NCBI RefSeq assembly: GCF_903642205.1
Contig: NZ_CAHJWH010000017.1
Location: 1 to 33,462, forward strand
DNA length: 33,462 nt
Direction: 5' to 3'
From: Caulobacter sp. S45
GTDB lineage: Bacteria > Pseudomonadota > Alphaproteobacteria > Caulobacterales > Caulobacteraceae
Positions 15,957 through 25,793 of this stretch are shown here, one piece after another. The position numbers and the translations under genes are program-made. Positions within the stretch are counted from its first letter, which is position 1; every line of letters begins with the position of its first letter. The notes under the pieces are model-generated. The model saw only the letters and a program-made list of their open reading frames with translations. It ran no database searches and had not been told where the DNA came from.

Positions 15957-18900
15957 TCAGAAGTGCCTCGTTGGAGCGTTGGCGAGCATGGCTCCCTCCA
16001 GCGAGGCCATTGCGGCTGCAGTTGATGCAGTGGCGCCGATCGACGGTGTGGCGGCGCTGCTCTGGAAACCTGCCATCGACTGGACGAGCGCTGCGTTGGT
16101 GTTGAGGGCGGCGTGCGGCGTGATGTCAGTCCCGCCCTGCCCGTCCGATGCAACCAAGAACATGGACGCCGCATTCCCCGAGAGGTTGAAGTGCAGGGTC
16201 TTGGCGCCGTCGACCAGGGTGAGCAGGCTTCCCGCGAGGGTCGCTGTCGCGCCCGAGGTGTAGGCGACAGCGCGCAGGTCTAGGGTCTCCGCCGACCCTG
16301 AGAAGTTCTGGATTGTGTTGGCGAAGATCCCCTTGTTGGCCGGGGTCGCCGCCGCGTCGATCTGCAGCGTCTCTCCAAGTCCGACGCCGTTGTAGGTAGC
16401 ACCCTGGAAGTAGACGGCGCCGGCGCCGAGACCGCCGCGGGCTGCGAGTTCCAGCGTACCGTCCACCAGGGACCCCAAGCCCGTGAAGCCCGACGCGGCG
16501 GCGGAAACCACCAGGACGCCGCCTTGACCTTCGCTAAGCACGCCGTCGCCCGACAGCGTTCCCGCCACCGTGTCGCCGGCCTCCTCCACCGTGCCGTTGT
16601 CCACCAGGGTGGCTCCCGCCTGGGCGTCCAGGATGTAGGCCAGGCCGCCGGCGGTGACCGTCACCGAGCCGCCCGACTGGACGGTGGTCTCCTGCGCCTG
16701 GTCGATGGCGCCACTGAGCAGCCTGACGCCGCTCACGAGCGTGGTCGCGGTGGCGGTCCCGACGGTCAGCGACGCGCCGTTGGTCACGGTGGAGCTCTTC
16801 AGGACGAGCGTCACCCCGCTCCCCACGGTCACGCCCGACTGCGTCGCGCCGTTGTCCAGATAGTCGATGCCGCTGGCCACGGTCACGCCCGTCGCCGACC
16901 CGCCCGAGAGCACGTTCAGATAGCCGTCCACCGCGCCGGCCCCGGACAGCACACCGCCTGAGGACACCGTGACGTAGCTTGCGGACGCGCCCGAGGCGAG
17001 ATCCAGCACGCCAGCCGACTGGACCGTGGCGTTGTCGATCTGAAGGAGCGCCCCGGCCTCCAGCGTCACACCGTCGAAGGTGGTGGCCCCCGTTCCTCCG
17101 GCGCCGGACAGCGTGACCGACTGCCCGCTGGAGATGACCAGGGTCGTCTCCAGCGTGCCGCCGCTGGAGACCGCCAGAGCGACCGTCTTGGCGCCCTGGT
17201 ACAGATATTCCAGCCCGCCGGACAGCACGGTCCCGCCGCTCGCCGTTGCGCCGCTGAAGACGTATTGCCGGCCGCCGTTGGACACAGCGTCGTCCACGGC
17301 CGAGCCATAAACGCTTTCCGACGCCCCGCTGTCGATGGCGGTTCCGCTTTCGCTGGCGCCCACCTCGATGGTCTCGCCGCCACCCGAACCGAGGGTCAGG
17401 CCGCTGGTGAGGCCCCGGTTGTCCAGGTAGCCGTTCAGCGTGACTCCATCGATCGTGCCGGCATTGTAGGAGGAGGAATAGCCGGAGTTCGTGAGCAGGC
17501 CCGCGCCCGAGACCAGGCCGTAATTGTAGACCGAGCTGGTGGCGCCGCCCGCCTCGATCACCAGGGTCGCGCCGCTTGCGACGGTCAGGCCGTCATAGTC
17601 GATGAGGCCGCCGCTCAAGACGGTGACGCCGTCGAAGCTCGTGGTGGCCGTGACCGGACCGTCCGACAGCACCCCGCTCTGCACCGTCCCATAATTGGCG
17701 AAATGGACCTGGCCACCGCTCGACACCACCGAGCCCGACGCGGCGCCGTAATAGCTGAGCGACAAAACGCCGCCGGCCAGTACGGTGGTGGCGCTCGCCG
17801 TGCCCTGGACATCCTGCTCGCCGCCGTCGTAGACGGTCGCGCCGCTGGCGACGCCGCCGTATCCCACCGTCTCCTGCCCGCCGGCGTGGATCAGGACGCC
17901 GTCGTCGTCACCGTAGACGCTGGCGGAACCTGCACCGCCATCGCCGAGCACGGTGGCGCTGGTCACGCCGCCGTACTCCACGGCCAGGGTCGAGCCTCCG
18001 CCGACCACGCTTCCGCTGGCGTAGCCGGCGGACTCCACCTCGGCCGATCCGCTCAGCACCGTCACGCCGCCGGCGGCGCCACCCGACTCCACCAGCAAGG
18101 TGGCGCTGCTGGCCACCGTGACTCCGCTGACAACGCCGAAGTCGTCGACCAGCACCGCCTCATATCCGTTGCCGATCACCTCTCCCGGCCCGGCGAGATA
18201 GCCGCCCGAAGACACGATCACGCCACCGGTCACCGCGCCGGAGGTCAGCGACACCAGGCCGCCGCTGAGCACCGTTGTGCTCGCGACCTCGAGATGGCCG
18301 CCGGCCTTGACGGTGACCCCCTCCAGGGTCGTCTGGCCGGCGAACGACGAAGCCGGCACGACGAGGCTCTGGCCGCTGGAGACCACAGGCGCGAGGTACA
18401 GGTAGCCGCCGCTGGACACGGTCGTGCCGACGGCGGTTCCGCCAAGCAGATCGAGTTCCGCGCCGGAGAGAATGACCGATCCGCTGTCGACTCCGCCGCT
18501 GTAGATGTCGAGGAAGCCGGAGACGGTTGCACTCCGCAGCATGCCTCCCGACGAAACGACGACAATGCCCTCGCGATCGACGTTGATGTTATCGGCGAGA
18601 CCGCCAGATTCGATCTGCAGATATCCGAAGGAACCGCTCAAAGGGCCGGCATAGACGGCGGGAGCGGCCCCGCCCTTGCGCTGAACCGCGGCGAGGGTTG
18701 TGCCTGAACCGGGAGTGCCGATGTCGACGCCGCTGACCATGCCGAAGTCGGTGACTTCGGCGATGAGCGCGCCGGCCCCGGAGACGACGCCGCCCGAGGA
18801 TATGGTCAGGCCTGCTGCGGCGCCCTTCGATGTGACCGACAGGACTCCGCCGCTGGCGATGGTATAGTCCTCATAATCCACCGATCCGCCGCTCAGCACC

Positions 18901-21900
18901 TCTATGCCGCTGCCGACGGATTGATTGGCGGAGAACTGCCCGCTGTCGACCAGCACCGTGTTCGCCTTCACCGTGCCGCTGGCGAGATCCAGGCGGGCGC
19001 CCCTCGACACCACCGTCCCTGTCGCCACGGCGCCGCTGGCGATGAACTCGAAGGCGCCGGCGAGAAGGTGGGCTGAGCTGGCGACGCCGCCGCTGTAGAT
19101 GTACTGCTCTGCGCCGCTGGAGAGGACGGCGCCGTTCGCCGAGCCGCCGGAGAAAACCTCAAGAAAGGCGCCCGAACTGACCATGGCGCCGTTCGCCACG
19201 CCTCCAGACTTCACGTCCAGCTCGGAGAAGTAGCTGATGGTCGGAGCCGACAACACGCCGTAATCGACCGCATCGCCCAACAGTTCGACCGAGCCGACGA
19301 CGACGCCCCCCGCATCCAAGGTGAGGTCGTAGGCCGTGGCGCTGGAGGTGAAGGACAGCGTCGCGCCGCTCGCCACCGTGACGCTGTCGTAGGTTATGAC
19401 GCCGCCGCTCAGGACCGTCACGCCGCTTAGGGTGGTGGTGGCCGAAACCGCCCCTGCGGTGAGGGTGGCCCCGCTGCTGAGTGTGAAGCCCGAGGAGAAG
19501 ACCTCGAAATAGCCGCCGCTCGACACCGTCGCGGACACGGCGGTGGCGCCGGGATTGAGGTTCAACGCCCCGCCGGACAGCACCGTGGTGTTGCTGGTGA
19601 CGGCGGTGATCGCCACCGCCTCCAGCGCCCCGCTAGAGATGATGGTGCCGACGGCGACGCCTCCGCCGTCCACGGCCTGATAGCTTCCGGAGGACAGGGT
19701 CGTGCCCACGGCCGAGCCGTAGACGTTCTCCCGGTCGCCGACCGCCCCGCCGTAGCCCAGCACGGCGGCGCTGACGACGCCGCCGCGGCTGACGGTGATG
19801 GCGTCGTAGTCGCCCGCGACGGTGACGCCGCTGACCACGCCGCCGCCGTCGTAGGTGATGATCTGGCCCGCGTTCAGGGTGATGTTGTCGGCGACCGCGC
19901 CGGCGATGACATACAGGAAGGCGTAGCCGGATGTGAGCAAGCCGGAGTTGGGGTCGCCGATACTGACGCCGCTGACGGTTCCGTAGTCGAAGATCGAGGA
20001 ACCGACGCCGCCGAGTTCGCCGGGCCCGTTCAGCACGCCGCCGGACTCGACCTGGACGAAGCCGGACACCACCGCGCCCGCCGCCAGTGTCAGCGTACCG
20101 CCGCTCGACACCTCCGCGCCCATGACGCGCAGCGCGCCGCCGGCCCTCACCGAGACGCCGCTCAGGGTCGTGGCCCCATCGGGCGCAGCCAGGCTGATGC
20201 TCTGGCCGGAGGACACCACGGCGGTCAGGTCCACCGTGGCGCCGCTGGACACGGTGACGGCGGTCGCCATCGCACCCGAGGACAACACGTCAAGGCCGCC
20301 GGCGTAGACGATGCTGCCGCTGTCGACGCCACCGGCGCTGACAATCTGTGTTCCGCCGCTGGAGATCAGCGAGCCGTTGGCGTTGCCACCGGACCAGACT
20401 TCGAGCGTCGCGCCGCTGGAGATCCTGGTCCGGCTTTCAGCGCCGCCTGAGGCAACCAAGACCTCGCCTGCCACCAGCAGGACGCCGCTTGTCAGCCCGC
20501 CGGACTGAACGAGGAGTTCGCCCGTGTCGCCGGCCGAGTTCCCGACCTGGAGCGTATCGGCCTTGCCCATGACGGCGAGCTGGCCTTCGAGCAGGACGCC
20601 TGAGACCAGGCCGGCGTCCGCACTGTCCCCAGCCAGCACGCCGACGCCCGATACCGTTCCTCCTGCCGCAACAACGATGCTGTCTCCAACTCCGCCGGGC
20701 CCAAGCGAAAGGACTCCTCCGCTGAGGACCGAGAGGTCGGCGTAGTCGACCACGGCATCTCCAAAGAGCTTCACGCCGCTGGACGTGACTGCGGCGCCGA
20801 CCCGCCCAGCCACTACGGTCGTCCCCGCTGCAACCGTTCGGCCATCGAACTCGACCGCGCCGCCGCTGTAGACCAGAGAGCCACTGGCGATACCGCCGGA
20901 CGCCACTCGCATCAGACCGCCCGCGGAGACCCGCGTAACGCTGGCCACACCCCCGCTCTCGACAACGACCTCAGCTCCGGACTGCACCAGCGTAGCGCTG
21001 GCCGATCCGCTGGACGACACGATCAGAAGGCCATCCGCGACGGTCACCGCGTGGGCGATCCCGCCCGACGCGACATCGAGCTCGCCCGCGCCGCCGAAAT
21101 CGGTGGCCACGCCTGCGCCGAGCGTCACAGCGCTCACCACGCCGGCATCCAGGCTGACGTCGGAGAAGCCGCCGCCGAGCACGCCCGGCCCGCTCAGATA
21201 GCCGCCGGCCTGCACGGTCACGCCGCTGGCCGTCGCGCCTGCGGCTAGCCTGAGGGTTCCCCCGCTTTGAACGGTCGCCGAGGGAAGCTCCAGCCCGCCG
21301 CCGGACAACACTCTCACGCCGTCCAGGGTGGTGGTCGCGGCCGCAAGGGGAGAGCCGGACAGGGTGAAGCTCGTCCCCGACGAAATGATCGCGTCGAGCA
21401 CGGCCAAGCCGCCGCTTGAGACGGTCACCACGGCGCTTGCGTCGGCGTCCAGGATTTCGCCGCCGCTCGACACGATTACGCTGCTGGCGGTCGCGCCGGA
21501 GTTCAGGATTTCCAGGCCGCCAGACTGCACGATCGTGCGGCCCGCAAAGCCGCCGCTCGACACGAGCTGGACGCCGCCGTTCGACACGGTCGCGGAGAGA
21601 TCTACGCCGCCGGACTCGACAATGTCCATGGCGCCGCTCGACACGGTCGTCAGCATCGCCGAACCGTAGACCTCGTCGAAGGCGCCAGGCCCCCCGGCTT
21701 CGCCCAGAACGGTGCGGCTCGCCACCGCGCCGGCCTGGACGAACAGCTCCGACCCGTCTCCGTCGATCACCGCGCCGGTGGCGGAGGCGTTCACGTCGAG
21801 CTCCAGGTAGCCGTTCGCGACGGTGACCGCATCGGCCACGGCTCCATAGCGGACATAGAGGTTTCCGCCCTGTGAAGCGTCGCCGATGGTCACGCCGCTG

Positions 21901-24002
21901 ACTGTCCCGGAGTCGGTGTTGAACGGATACGTGCCGCCCGCCAGTTCTCCCGGGCCGTCGAGTGTGCCGCCCGAGGAGATCGTAACCGAACTGACCACCA
22001 CGCCGGAGGCCAGCGACAGGGTCGCGCCGCTGGACACGGTCGCGCCGGTGAAGTCGAGAGCGCCGCCTGAGCGCACCGTCACACCGTCGAGAGTGGTCGT
22101 GGCGGCGGCGAGCGGGGAGGCGGACAGCACGAAGGTCCCGCTGGAGATCACCGCGTCCAGCTCCACCGTGCCCCCTGCGTAGACGGTCACGGCGGCGGCC
22201 GTCGATCCCGCCTGGAACACCGCAGAACCGCCGGAGAAGACCTGCGTCTGGCTCGCCAAACCCCCGTCCTCAACGACCTGAGTCCCGCCCTGAGAGACCC
22301 GCGTCGCCCGTGCGATCCCTCCGCTCTCGACCGCTTCTTCGCCGCCAAGCACCGTCGTGGACACCGCGGAGCCGTAGACGAGGTCGGAACCGCCGCTCAC
22401 GATCGTGCCGCTCGCCAGACCCTGGCCGAGGATGCTCAAGGACCCCTGCACGATCGTGACCGCATCGGCCAGGCCGCCCGAGGACACGGTGAGATAGCCG
22501 TTCCCCAGAGCAGGATCGCCGAGCGCCACGCCGCTGACCGTTCCGAGATCGACGCTCTGGCTGTAGTCGGTCAGGTCTCCGGGTCCGTAAAGCTCGCCGC
22601 CGCTCAGCACGCTGACGCCGCCGACGGTGACGCCCGAGCCCAGCGACAGCACGCCCCCGCTGGAGACGGTCGCACCGGTCAGCTCCAGGGTGGCGCCCGC
22701 CTCCGCGGTCACGCCACCAATCGACTCGGCGGCGGTGAGGGAGCCGCTGGAGATCGTCAGCGGCGAGCCGCTGATCACGGTGGCGGCCAGTTCGAGCAGG
22801 GCGCCGCTCTTCACATCGACGCCCGAGACGGTGGCGCCGGAGGCAACCACTTCCGTCCCGCCCGACAGCACGGTGGTGGCCAGCGCGACGGCGCCGGACT
22901 CCACATCCTGCTCGCTGCCGGACGACACCGTCGTGCCGCTCGCATAGCCGCCCGAATAGATGGCCTGGCTGCCGTTGACCACGGTGGTGGCCAGCGCCGA
23001 TCCGTAGACCACGGAGCCGCCCTTGGACGTCCCACTGCCCAGCACCGTGCCGCTGATCAGGCCGCCGCTCTCGACCTGGATGTCGCTGAACGCCTGCAGC
23101 GTCCCGTTGGCGCGACCGCCGGAGCGCACGTCCATGAACCCGATCATGGTGACGCTGTTCGCGATGCCGCCGGCCTCCACGTCGAGTTCGCCGAAGTTGA
23201 AGTCGCTGACGACGATGCCGTTGACCGTGCCGAAGTCGTCGCAATAGTTCGCCACGCCCGCTCCGCTCAGCGTTCCGCCCGCCTGCACGGTGGCGCTGCT
23301 GACGACCGCGCCCGAGGCGAGGCTCAGGGTCGCGCCCGACTGCACCGTCGCATCGGTCAGCACGAGATCCGCGCCGGACCTCAGCGTCACCCCTCCAAGG
23401 CTGGTGGCGGCGAAGGCGTTGGACTGGAGCGTGTAGGTGACGCCGCTGGAGATCACCGCGGCGAGATCGACCACGCCCCCGCTGGAGATGGTGACGCCGC
23501 TCGCGGCTGCGCCGGCGATGAGGTCAACGAAGCCGCCGGACATGACGGTCAGGCCGCTGACCACGGCCCCGCCGTACACAAACTCCCGGCCGCTGTTCAC
23601 CACGGTGTCGGCATAGCTGGAGGCGCCCGCCGAGACGACCAGCACGCCCCCGGCGCCTACGGTGACGCGGCTGGTCTCGCCGGGCCCATAGACGTTCATG
23701 CTGCCGTAGAGCGTCACATTGCTGACCAGGCCCTGATCAGTGACCTCGCCGTAGAGCGCGCCGCCTCCGTAGAGTTTCGCTCCTTCACCGACATAGGTGT
23801 CGCTGGCGATGCCGCCGCTGTAGAGCACTATGCTGCCAGAATAGATGGCGTCGCTCAGCGATTTCGCGCCGGACGAGACATACTCGATCCCGCCGTTATC
23901 GACCGAGCCGTAGGACACGCCCCCGGAAAGCACCCTAAGCGTGTCTCCGGACGACAAGTTGTAATCGGAGGTGACGCCGGACGATATGAAGTAGGCGGTC
24001 AT
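15957..24002 (-). CDS. Giant AIDA-like repeat surface protein (2681 aa)
   Basis: This 8-kb gene encodes almost nothing but short beta-helix-type repeats of the form xVxSGGxAxxTTVxSGGxxxV, as in AIDA-type adhesins. They are arranged in about ten longer modules marked by DxGTVSGV, LxVxSGGxAxxVTV, VYGSAxxTTV and LxGVTVxSGGxL. It starts MTAYFISSGVTSDYNLSSGD with no signal peptide. The C-terminus (about residues 2560-2681) has NFSGSAETLDLR, SGATATLAGSLLTLVDGAK and VASDGQGGTDIT, then a tail with LVQSMAGF and MLANAPTRHF. There is no autotransporter barrel. Cys occurs once that I can find and Lys is rare. A parallel beta-helix adhesin or biofilm protein on the cell surface is likely; the export route is unknown. 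GGAG (24009-24012) sits 6 bases before the ATG. Confidence 0.85.
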   Translation of the reverse strand: MTAYFISSGVTSDYNLSSGDTLRVLSGGVSYGSVDNGGIEYVSSGAKSLSDAIYSGSIVLYSGGIASDTYVGEGAKLYGGGALYGEVTDQGLVSNVTLYGSMNVYGPGETSRVTVGAGGVLVVSAGASSYADTVVNSGREFVYGGAVVSGLTVMSGGFVDLIAGAAASGVTISSGGVVDLAAVISSGVTYTLQSNAFAATSLGGVTLRSGADLVLTDATVQSGATLSLASGAVVSSATVQAGGTLSGAGVANYCDDFGTVNGIVVSDFNFGELDVEAGGIANSVTMIGFMDVRSGGRANGTLQAFSDIQVESGGLISGTVLGSGTSKGGSVVYGSALATTVVNGSQAIYSGGYASGTTVSSGSEQDVESGAVALATTVLSGGTEVVASGATVSGVDVKSGALLELAATVISGSPLTISSGSLTAAESIGGVTAEAGATLELTGATVSSGGVLSLGSGVTVGGVSVLSGGELYGPGDLTDYSQSVDLGTVSGVALGDPALGNGYLTVSSGGLADAVTIVQGSLSILGQGLASGTIVSGGSDLVYGSAVSTTVLGGEEAVESGGIARATRVSQGGTQVVEDGGLASQTQVFSGGSAVFQAGSTAAAVTVYAGGTVELDAVISSGTFVLSASPLAAATTTLDGVTVRSGGALDFTGATVSSGATLSLASGVVVSSVTISSGGTLDGPGELAGGTYPFNTDSGTVSGVTIGDASQGGNLYVRYGAVADAVTVANGYLELDVNASATGAVIDGDGSELFVQAGAVASRTVLGEAGGPGAFDEVYGSAMLTTVSSGAMDIVESGGVDLSATVSNGGVQLVSSGGFAGRTIVQSGGLEILNSGATASSVIVSSGGEILDADASAVVTVSSGGLAVLDAIISSGTSFTLSGSPLAAATTTLDGVRVLSGGGLELPSATVQSGGTLRLAAGATASGVTVQAGGYLSGPGVLGGGFSDVSLDAGVVSAVTLGAGVATDFGGAGELDVASGGIAHAVTVADGLLIVSSSGSASATLVQSGAEVVVESGGVASVTRVSAGGLMRVASGGIASGSLVYSGGAVEFDGRTVAAGTTVVAGRVGAAVTSSGVKLFGDAVVDYADLSVLSGGVLSLGPGGVGDSIVVAAGGTVSGVGVLAGDSADAGLVSGVLLEGQLAVMGKADTLQVGNSAGDTGELLVQSGGLTSGVLLVAGEVLVASGGAESRTRISSGATLEVWSGGNANGSLISSGGTQIVSAGGVDSGSIVYAGGLDVLSSGAMATAVTVSSGATVDLTAVVSSGQSISLAAPDGATTLSGVSVRAGGALRVMGAEVSSGGTLTLAAGAVVSGFVQVESGGVLNGPGELGGVGSSIFDYGTVSGVSIGDPNSGLLTSGYAFLYVIAGAVADNITLNAGQIITYDGGGVVSGVTVAGDYDAITVSRGGVVSAAVLGYGGAVGDRENVYGSAVGTTLSSGSYQAVDGGGVAVGTIISSGALEAVAITAVTSNTTVLSGGALNLNPGATAVSATVSSGGYFEVFSSGFTLSSGATLTAGAVSATTTLSGVTVLSGGVITYDSVTVASGATLSFTSSATAYDLTLDAGGVVVGSVELLGDAVDYGVLSAPTISYFSELDVKSGGVANGAMVSSGAFLEVFSGGSANGAVLSSGAEQYIYSGGVASSAHLLAGAFEFIASGAVATGTVVSRGARLDLASGTVKANTVLVDSGQFSANQSVGSGIEVLSGGSVDYEDYTIASGGVLSVTSKGAAAGLTISSGGVVSGAGALIAEVTDFGMVSGVDIGTPGSGTTLAAVQRKGGAAPAVYAGPLSGSFGYLQIESGGLADNINVDREGIVVVSSGGMLRSATVSGFLDIYSGGVDSGSVILSGAELDLLGGTAVGTTVSSGGYLYLAPVVSSGQSLVVPASSFAGQTTLEGVTVKAGGHLEVASTTVLSGGLVSLTSGAVTGGVIVSSGGYLAGPGEVIGNGYEAVLVDDFGVVSGVTVASSATLLVESGGAAGGVTVLSGSAEVESAGYASGSVVGGGSTLAVEYGGVTSATVLGDGGAGSASVYGDDDGVLIHAGGQETVGYGGVASGATVYDGGEQDVQGTASATTVLAGGVLSLSYYGAASGSVVSSGGQVHFANYGTVQSGVLSDGPVTATTSFDGVTVLSGGLIDYDGLTVASGATLVIEAGGATSSVYNYGLVSGAGLLTNSGYSSSYNAGTIDGVTLNGYLDNRGLTSGLTLGSGGGETIEVGASESGTAIDSGASESVYGSAVDDAVSNGGRQYVFSGATASGGTVLSGGLEYLYQGAKTVALAVSSGGTLETTLVISSGQSVTLSGAGGTGATTFDGVTLEAGALLQIDNATVQSAGVLDLASGASASYVTVSSGGVLSGAGAVDGYLNVLSGGSATGVTVASGIDYLDNGATQSGVTVGSGVTLVLKSSTVTNGASLTVGTATATTLVSGVRLLSGAIDQAQETTVQSGGSVTVTAGGLAYILDAQAGATLVDNGTVEEAGDTVAGTLSGDGVLSEGQGGVLVVSAAASGFTGLGSLVDGTLELAARGGLGAGAVYFQGATYNGVGLGETLQIDAAATPANKGIFANTIQNFSGSAETLDLRAVAYTSGATATLAGSLLTLVDGAKTLHFNLSGNAASMFLVASDGQGGTDITPHAALNTNAALVQSMAGFQSSAATPSIGATASTAAAMASLEGAMLANAPTRHF
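17440..23235 (-). repeat. About ten super-repeats inside the giant surface-protein gene
   Basis: The protein marker G-[TVLM]-[VLI]-[SND]-[GA]-V/P recurs on the minus strand near 23225, 22540, 21903, 21135, 20600, 19978, 19252, 18735, 18130 and 17450. The spacings are about 520-765 bases (mean near 640, roughly 214 residues). Each module carries the same order of sub-motifs: a GPG-type linker, the GTVSGV marker, an LxVxSGG block, usually a VYGSA block, several 20-residue SGG repeats and a TTLxGVTV block. Modules have diverged at the DNA level, so this is an old duplication series rather than a fresh tandem array. Confidence 0.75.
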
Positions 24003-24445
24003 GAGGTGCTCCAGATAGGTCGAGCCACAGGTGAGGCGCTATCCCGTTGGCGCTCCGCCCCCCCGTCATGGGCGGGCGGGCGCCCTCCGAAGTCGCGAGG
24101 GGCAAGCACAGGCATCAGTTCCATCGACCCTGGCGCACACCCTATGCAGGCCACCCGATACGCCACTCGTCCCTACAGCCCTGAAGCGCGTCGCAGTTAC
24201 GGATCACCCGCGCTCCGACCTTGCGTTGTCTGCCGCAATTCAGGGCTCCGCACATCATCCAAATGGACTAGTCCTGCAGGTCAAACGTGAGCTCCAGGCT
24301 GGGGCGGAGACATAGTCACGGCGTCAAGCTTGAGCTTGGCAGATCGATCGGGCAGGCGTCCTGACCTTGTCCATTCGTGGGCGGGGACCTTCGGCGAAGT
24401 CATCTGGCCAGACATCGCCTTCCTTTGGATGGTGGCGGAAAAGGG
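24003..24445. other. Intergenic region upstream of the giant surface-protein gene
   Basis: These 443 bases contain no frame that looks coding. They must hold the promoter of the giant-protein gene (minus strand) and the 3' flank of the ketopantoate-reductase-like gene. Apart from GGAG at 24009-24012 I see no recognisable promoter, operator palindrome or RNA gene. Confidence 0.4.
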
Positions 24446-25354
24446 TCAGAGGGCTGGCTTCATCGCCGCGAGGGTGGGGACCAGGTCGGGGCGTACTGAG
24501 GCCGCCTCAACCATCCGATCGACCAGCGCCTGCGCCTCCGGGCCGCCGGTCGCCAGCAGCTCACGGAAAGCGCGGACACGCGACATGCCCCAGAGCAGCG
24601 CGGCTAGGGTCGATGTCGGCCATCGTCGCATGCGTCGCTTGGACTGCGGATAGACCGTCCCGCCAAGAGACTCGATCAGTGCGAAGCCGCCTTTCACCCC
24701 TTGCGCGAGGACCCGGGCCTCGCCCCAGGAGGCGGCGCCGCCGCGGCGCATGCCCGCGACCGACACGCTCTCGAACGCGACGCAGAGCGGCGCGTGAGAG
24801 CGCAGCCAGCTCGGCATGTCGAGCTCCAGCACCGACGGCAACCCTGCCGCGTCGAACAGGTCGACCCAGCGCCGCCGGTCCCTCATCGTCTTCTGGCCCG
24901 CGCCGCCGACGTGGGCGTCGAGGCGCCCGTCTCTGTCCAGCCGCGCCCGGATGAACGGCATTCCCAGACCGCACCGCTCGGGTCCGATCGCCTGCGCCAG
25001 ACGCTCGGGCTCAAAGGTGTTGAACATGAACTGCACGCAGCCGGCCGCACTGCGCCGGAGCGCCGGCAGCACAGTGTCGACCTGATGGGCGAGCAGCGTC
25101 ACGATCACGAGGTCGTAAGGCGTCTGCTCATCCAGGGCGTCGAGGACCCGGACCGGCGCCCGCTCGCCCGCGGCGCTCACGATCGCACCGTCACGTCGCA
25201 GCTGATCAAGCCGGAGAGAGCCAGGGCGTGCGACTACGGTGACAGTATGTCCGCCGTGATGGGTGAGGTTGAAGGCCAAGGCGCTGCCGATCTGGCCCAC
25301 GCCGATGACGGCGAGGTGGAGCGGTATGGAAGGGGGAACGAAGCTGGCGGTCAT
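24446..25354 (-). CDS. Ketopantoate reductase family (ApbA/PanE-like) oxidoreductase
   Basis: This protein has 302 residues from ATG 25354; a GTG at 25390 would add twelve poorly conserved residues, and neither start has a good Shine-Dalgarno. The N-terminus is a Rossmann fold with LAVIGVGQIGSALAFNL, the GxGxxG dinucleotide-binding motif of NADP-dependent ketopantoate reductases, followed by VTVVARPGSLRLDQLRRDG and DLVIVTLLAHQVD. The C-terminal half is helical and less conserved, lacking the Lys/Asn/Glu signature I would expect of PanE. I therefore call it a family member of unknown substrate rather than the pantothenate enzyme. It stands alone on the minus strand, with no pan genes nearby. 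Confidence 0.75.
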   Translation of the reverse strand: MTASFVPPSIPLHLAVIGVGQIGSALAFNLTHHGGHTVTVVARPGSLRLDQLRRDGAIVSAAGERAPVRVLDALDEQTPYDLVIVTLLAHQVDTVLPALRRSAAGCVQFMFNTFEPERLAQAIGPERCGLGMPFIRARLDRDGRLDAHVGGAGQKTMRDRRRWVDLFDAAGLPSVLELDMPSWLRSHAPLCVAFESVSVAGMRRGGAASWGEARVLAQGVKGGFALIESLGGTVYPQSKRRMRRWPTSTLAALLWGMSRVRAFRELLATGGPEAQALVDRMVEAASVRPDLVPTLAAMKPAL

Positions 25355-25555
25355 AAGATCGCGGTACGCGCGGCGGCCCAAACCGTCCACCGATCAGCGA
25401 CGGCAGGGGCCGCAGCCGACTCGCCGCCGGCCTTCAACGTGGATGGGGGGCGAGACCTTCCATGACCCGCCACTACAGCCAACGACACGGCGGACGTGAA
25501 GATCGGCGGGCCACAGCTCCGCCGGACACGAGAGTCCGAATGGGATGGGGAACGG

Positions 25556-25723
25556 TCAAGCCTTTGCGGCCGCCAGTCCTCCCAAGGCGAGCGCCTCGCG
25601 ATTAAACTGGTGCACCGTCTTGCAGAGCGGGCACCAAACCACCAAGCCCGACTTCAGGGCTTCCAGCTGGCGCGGCGTCATCGAGGCATGTGTGTCGATG
25701 TTGTGCCCGGTGATTGGACACAT
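25556..25723 (-). CDS. Small zinc-ribbon-like protein
   Basis: This 55-residue protein starts MCPITGHNIDTHASMTPRQL. The two knuckles CPITGHNIDT and VVWCPLCKTVHQFN give a Cys...CPxC...H arrangement expected for a small zinc ribbon, and the layout (a CPxTG opening, then CPxC plus His-aromatic) recurs in short uncharacterised alphaproteobacterial proteins. The frame is open further upstream to 25792, but residues before the MCP are Arg-rich and unlike the family. No clear Shine-Dalgarno is seen. Function is unknown. An EcfG-like promoter about 70 bases upstream suggests stress induction. Confidence 0.6.
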   Translation of the reverse strand: MCPITGHNIDTHASMTPRQLEALKSGLVVWCPLCKTVHQFNREALALGGLAAAKA

Positions 25724-25793
25724 GGCCGTTATGCGACGCTGCGCCGACCGAACTCCCCACCTGAAAAGCAACTTAGCCCCCCGAAGCTCCATA

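Noticed and set aside
16500-23900. Repetitive DNA considered as a CRISPR or tandem satellite array
   Set aside because: Repeats are diverged, in frame and of protein origin; there are no constant repeats with unique spacers.
15957-24002. Calling the giant protein a classical type V autotransporter
   Set aside because: The SGG repeats fit an AIDA-like passenger, but there is no signal peptide and no C-terminal beta-barrel domain.
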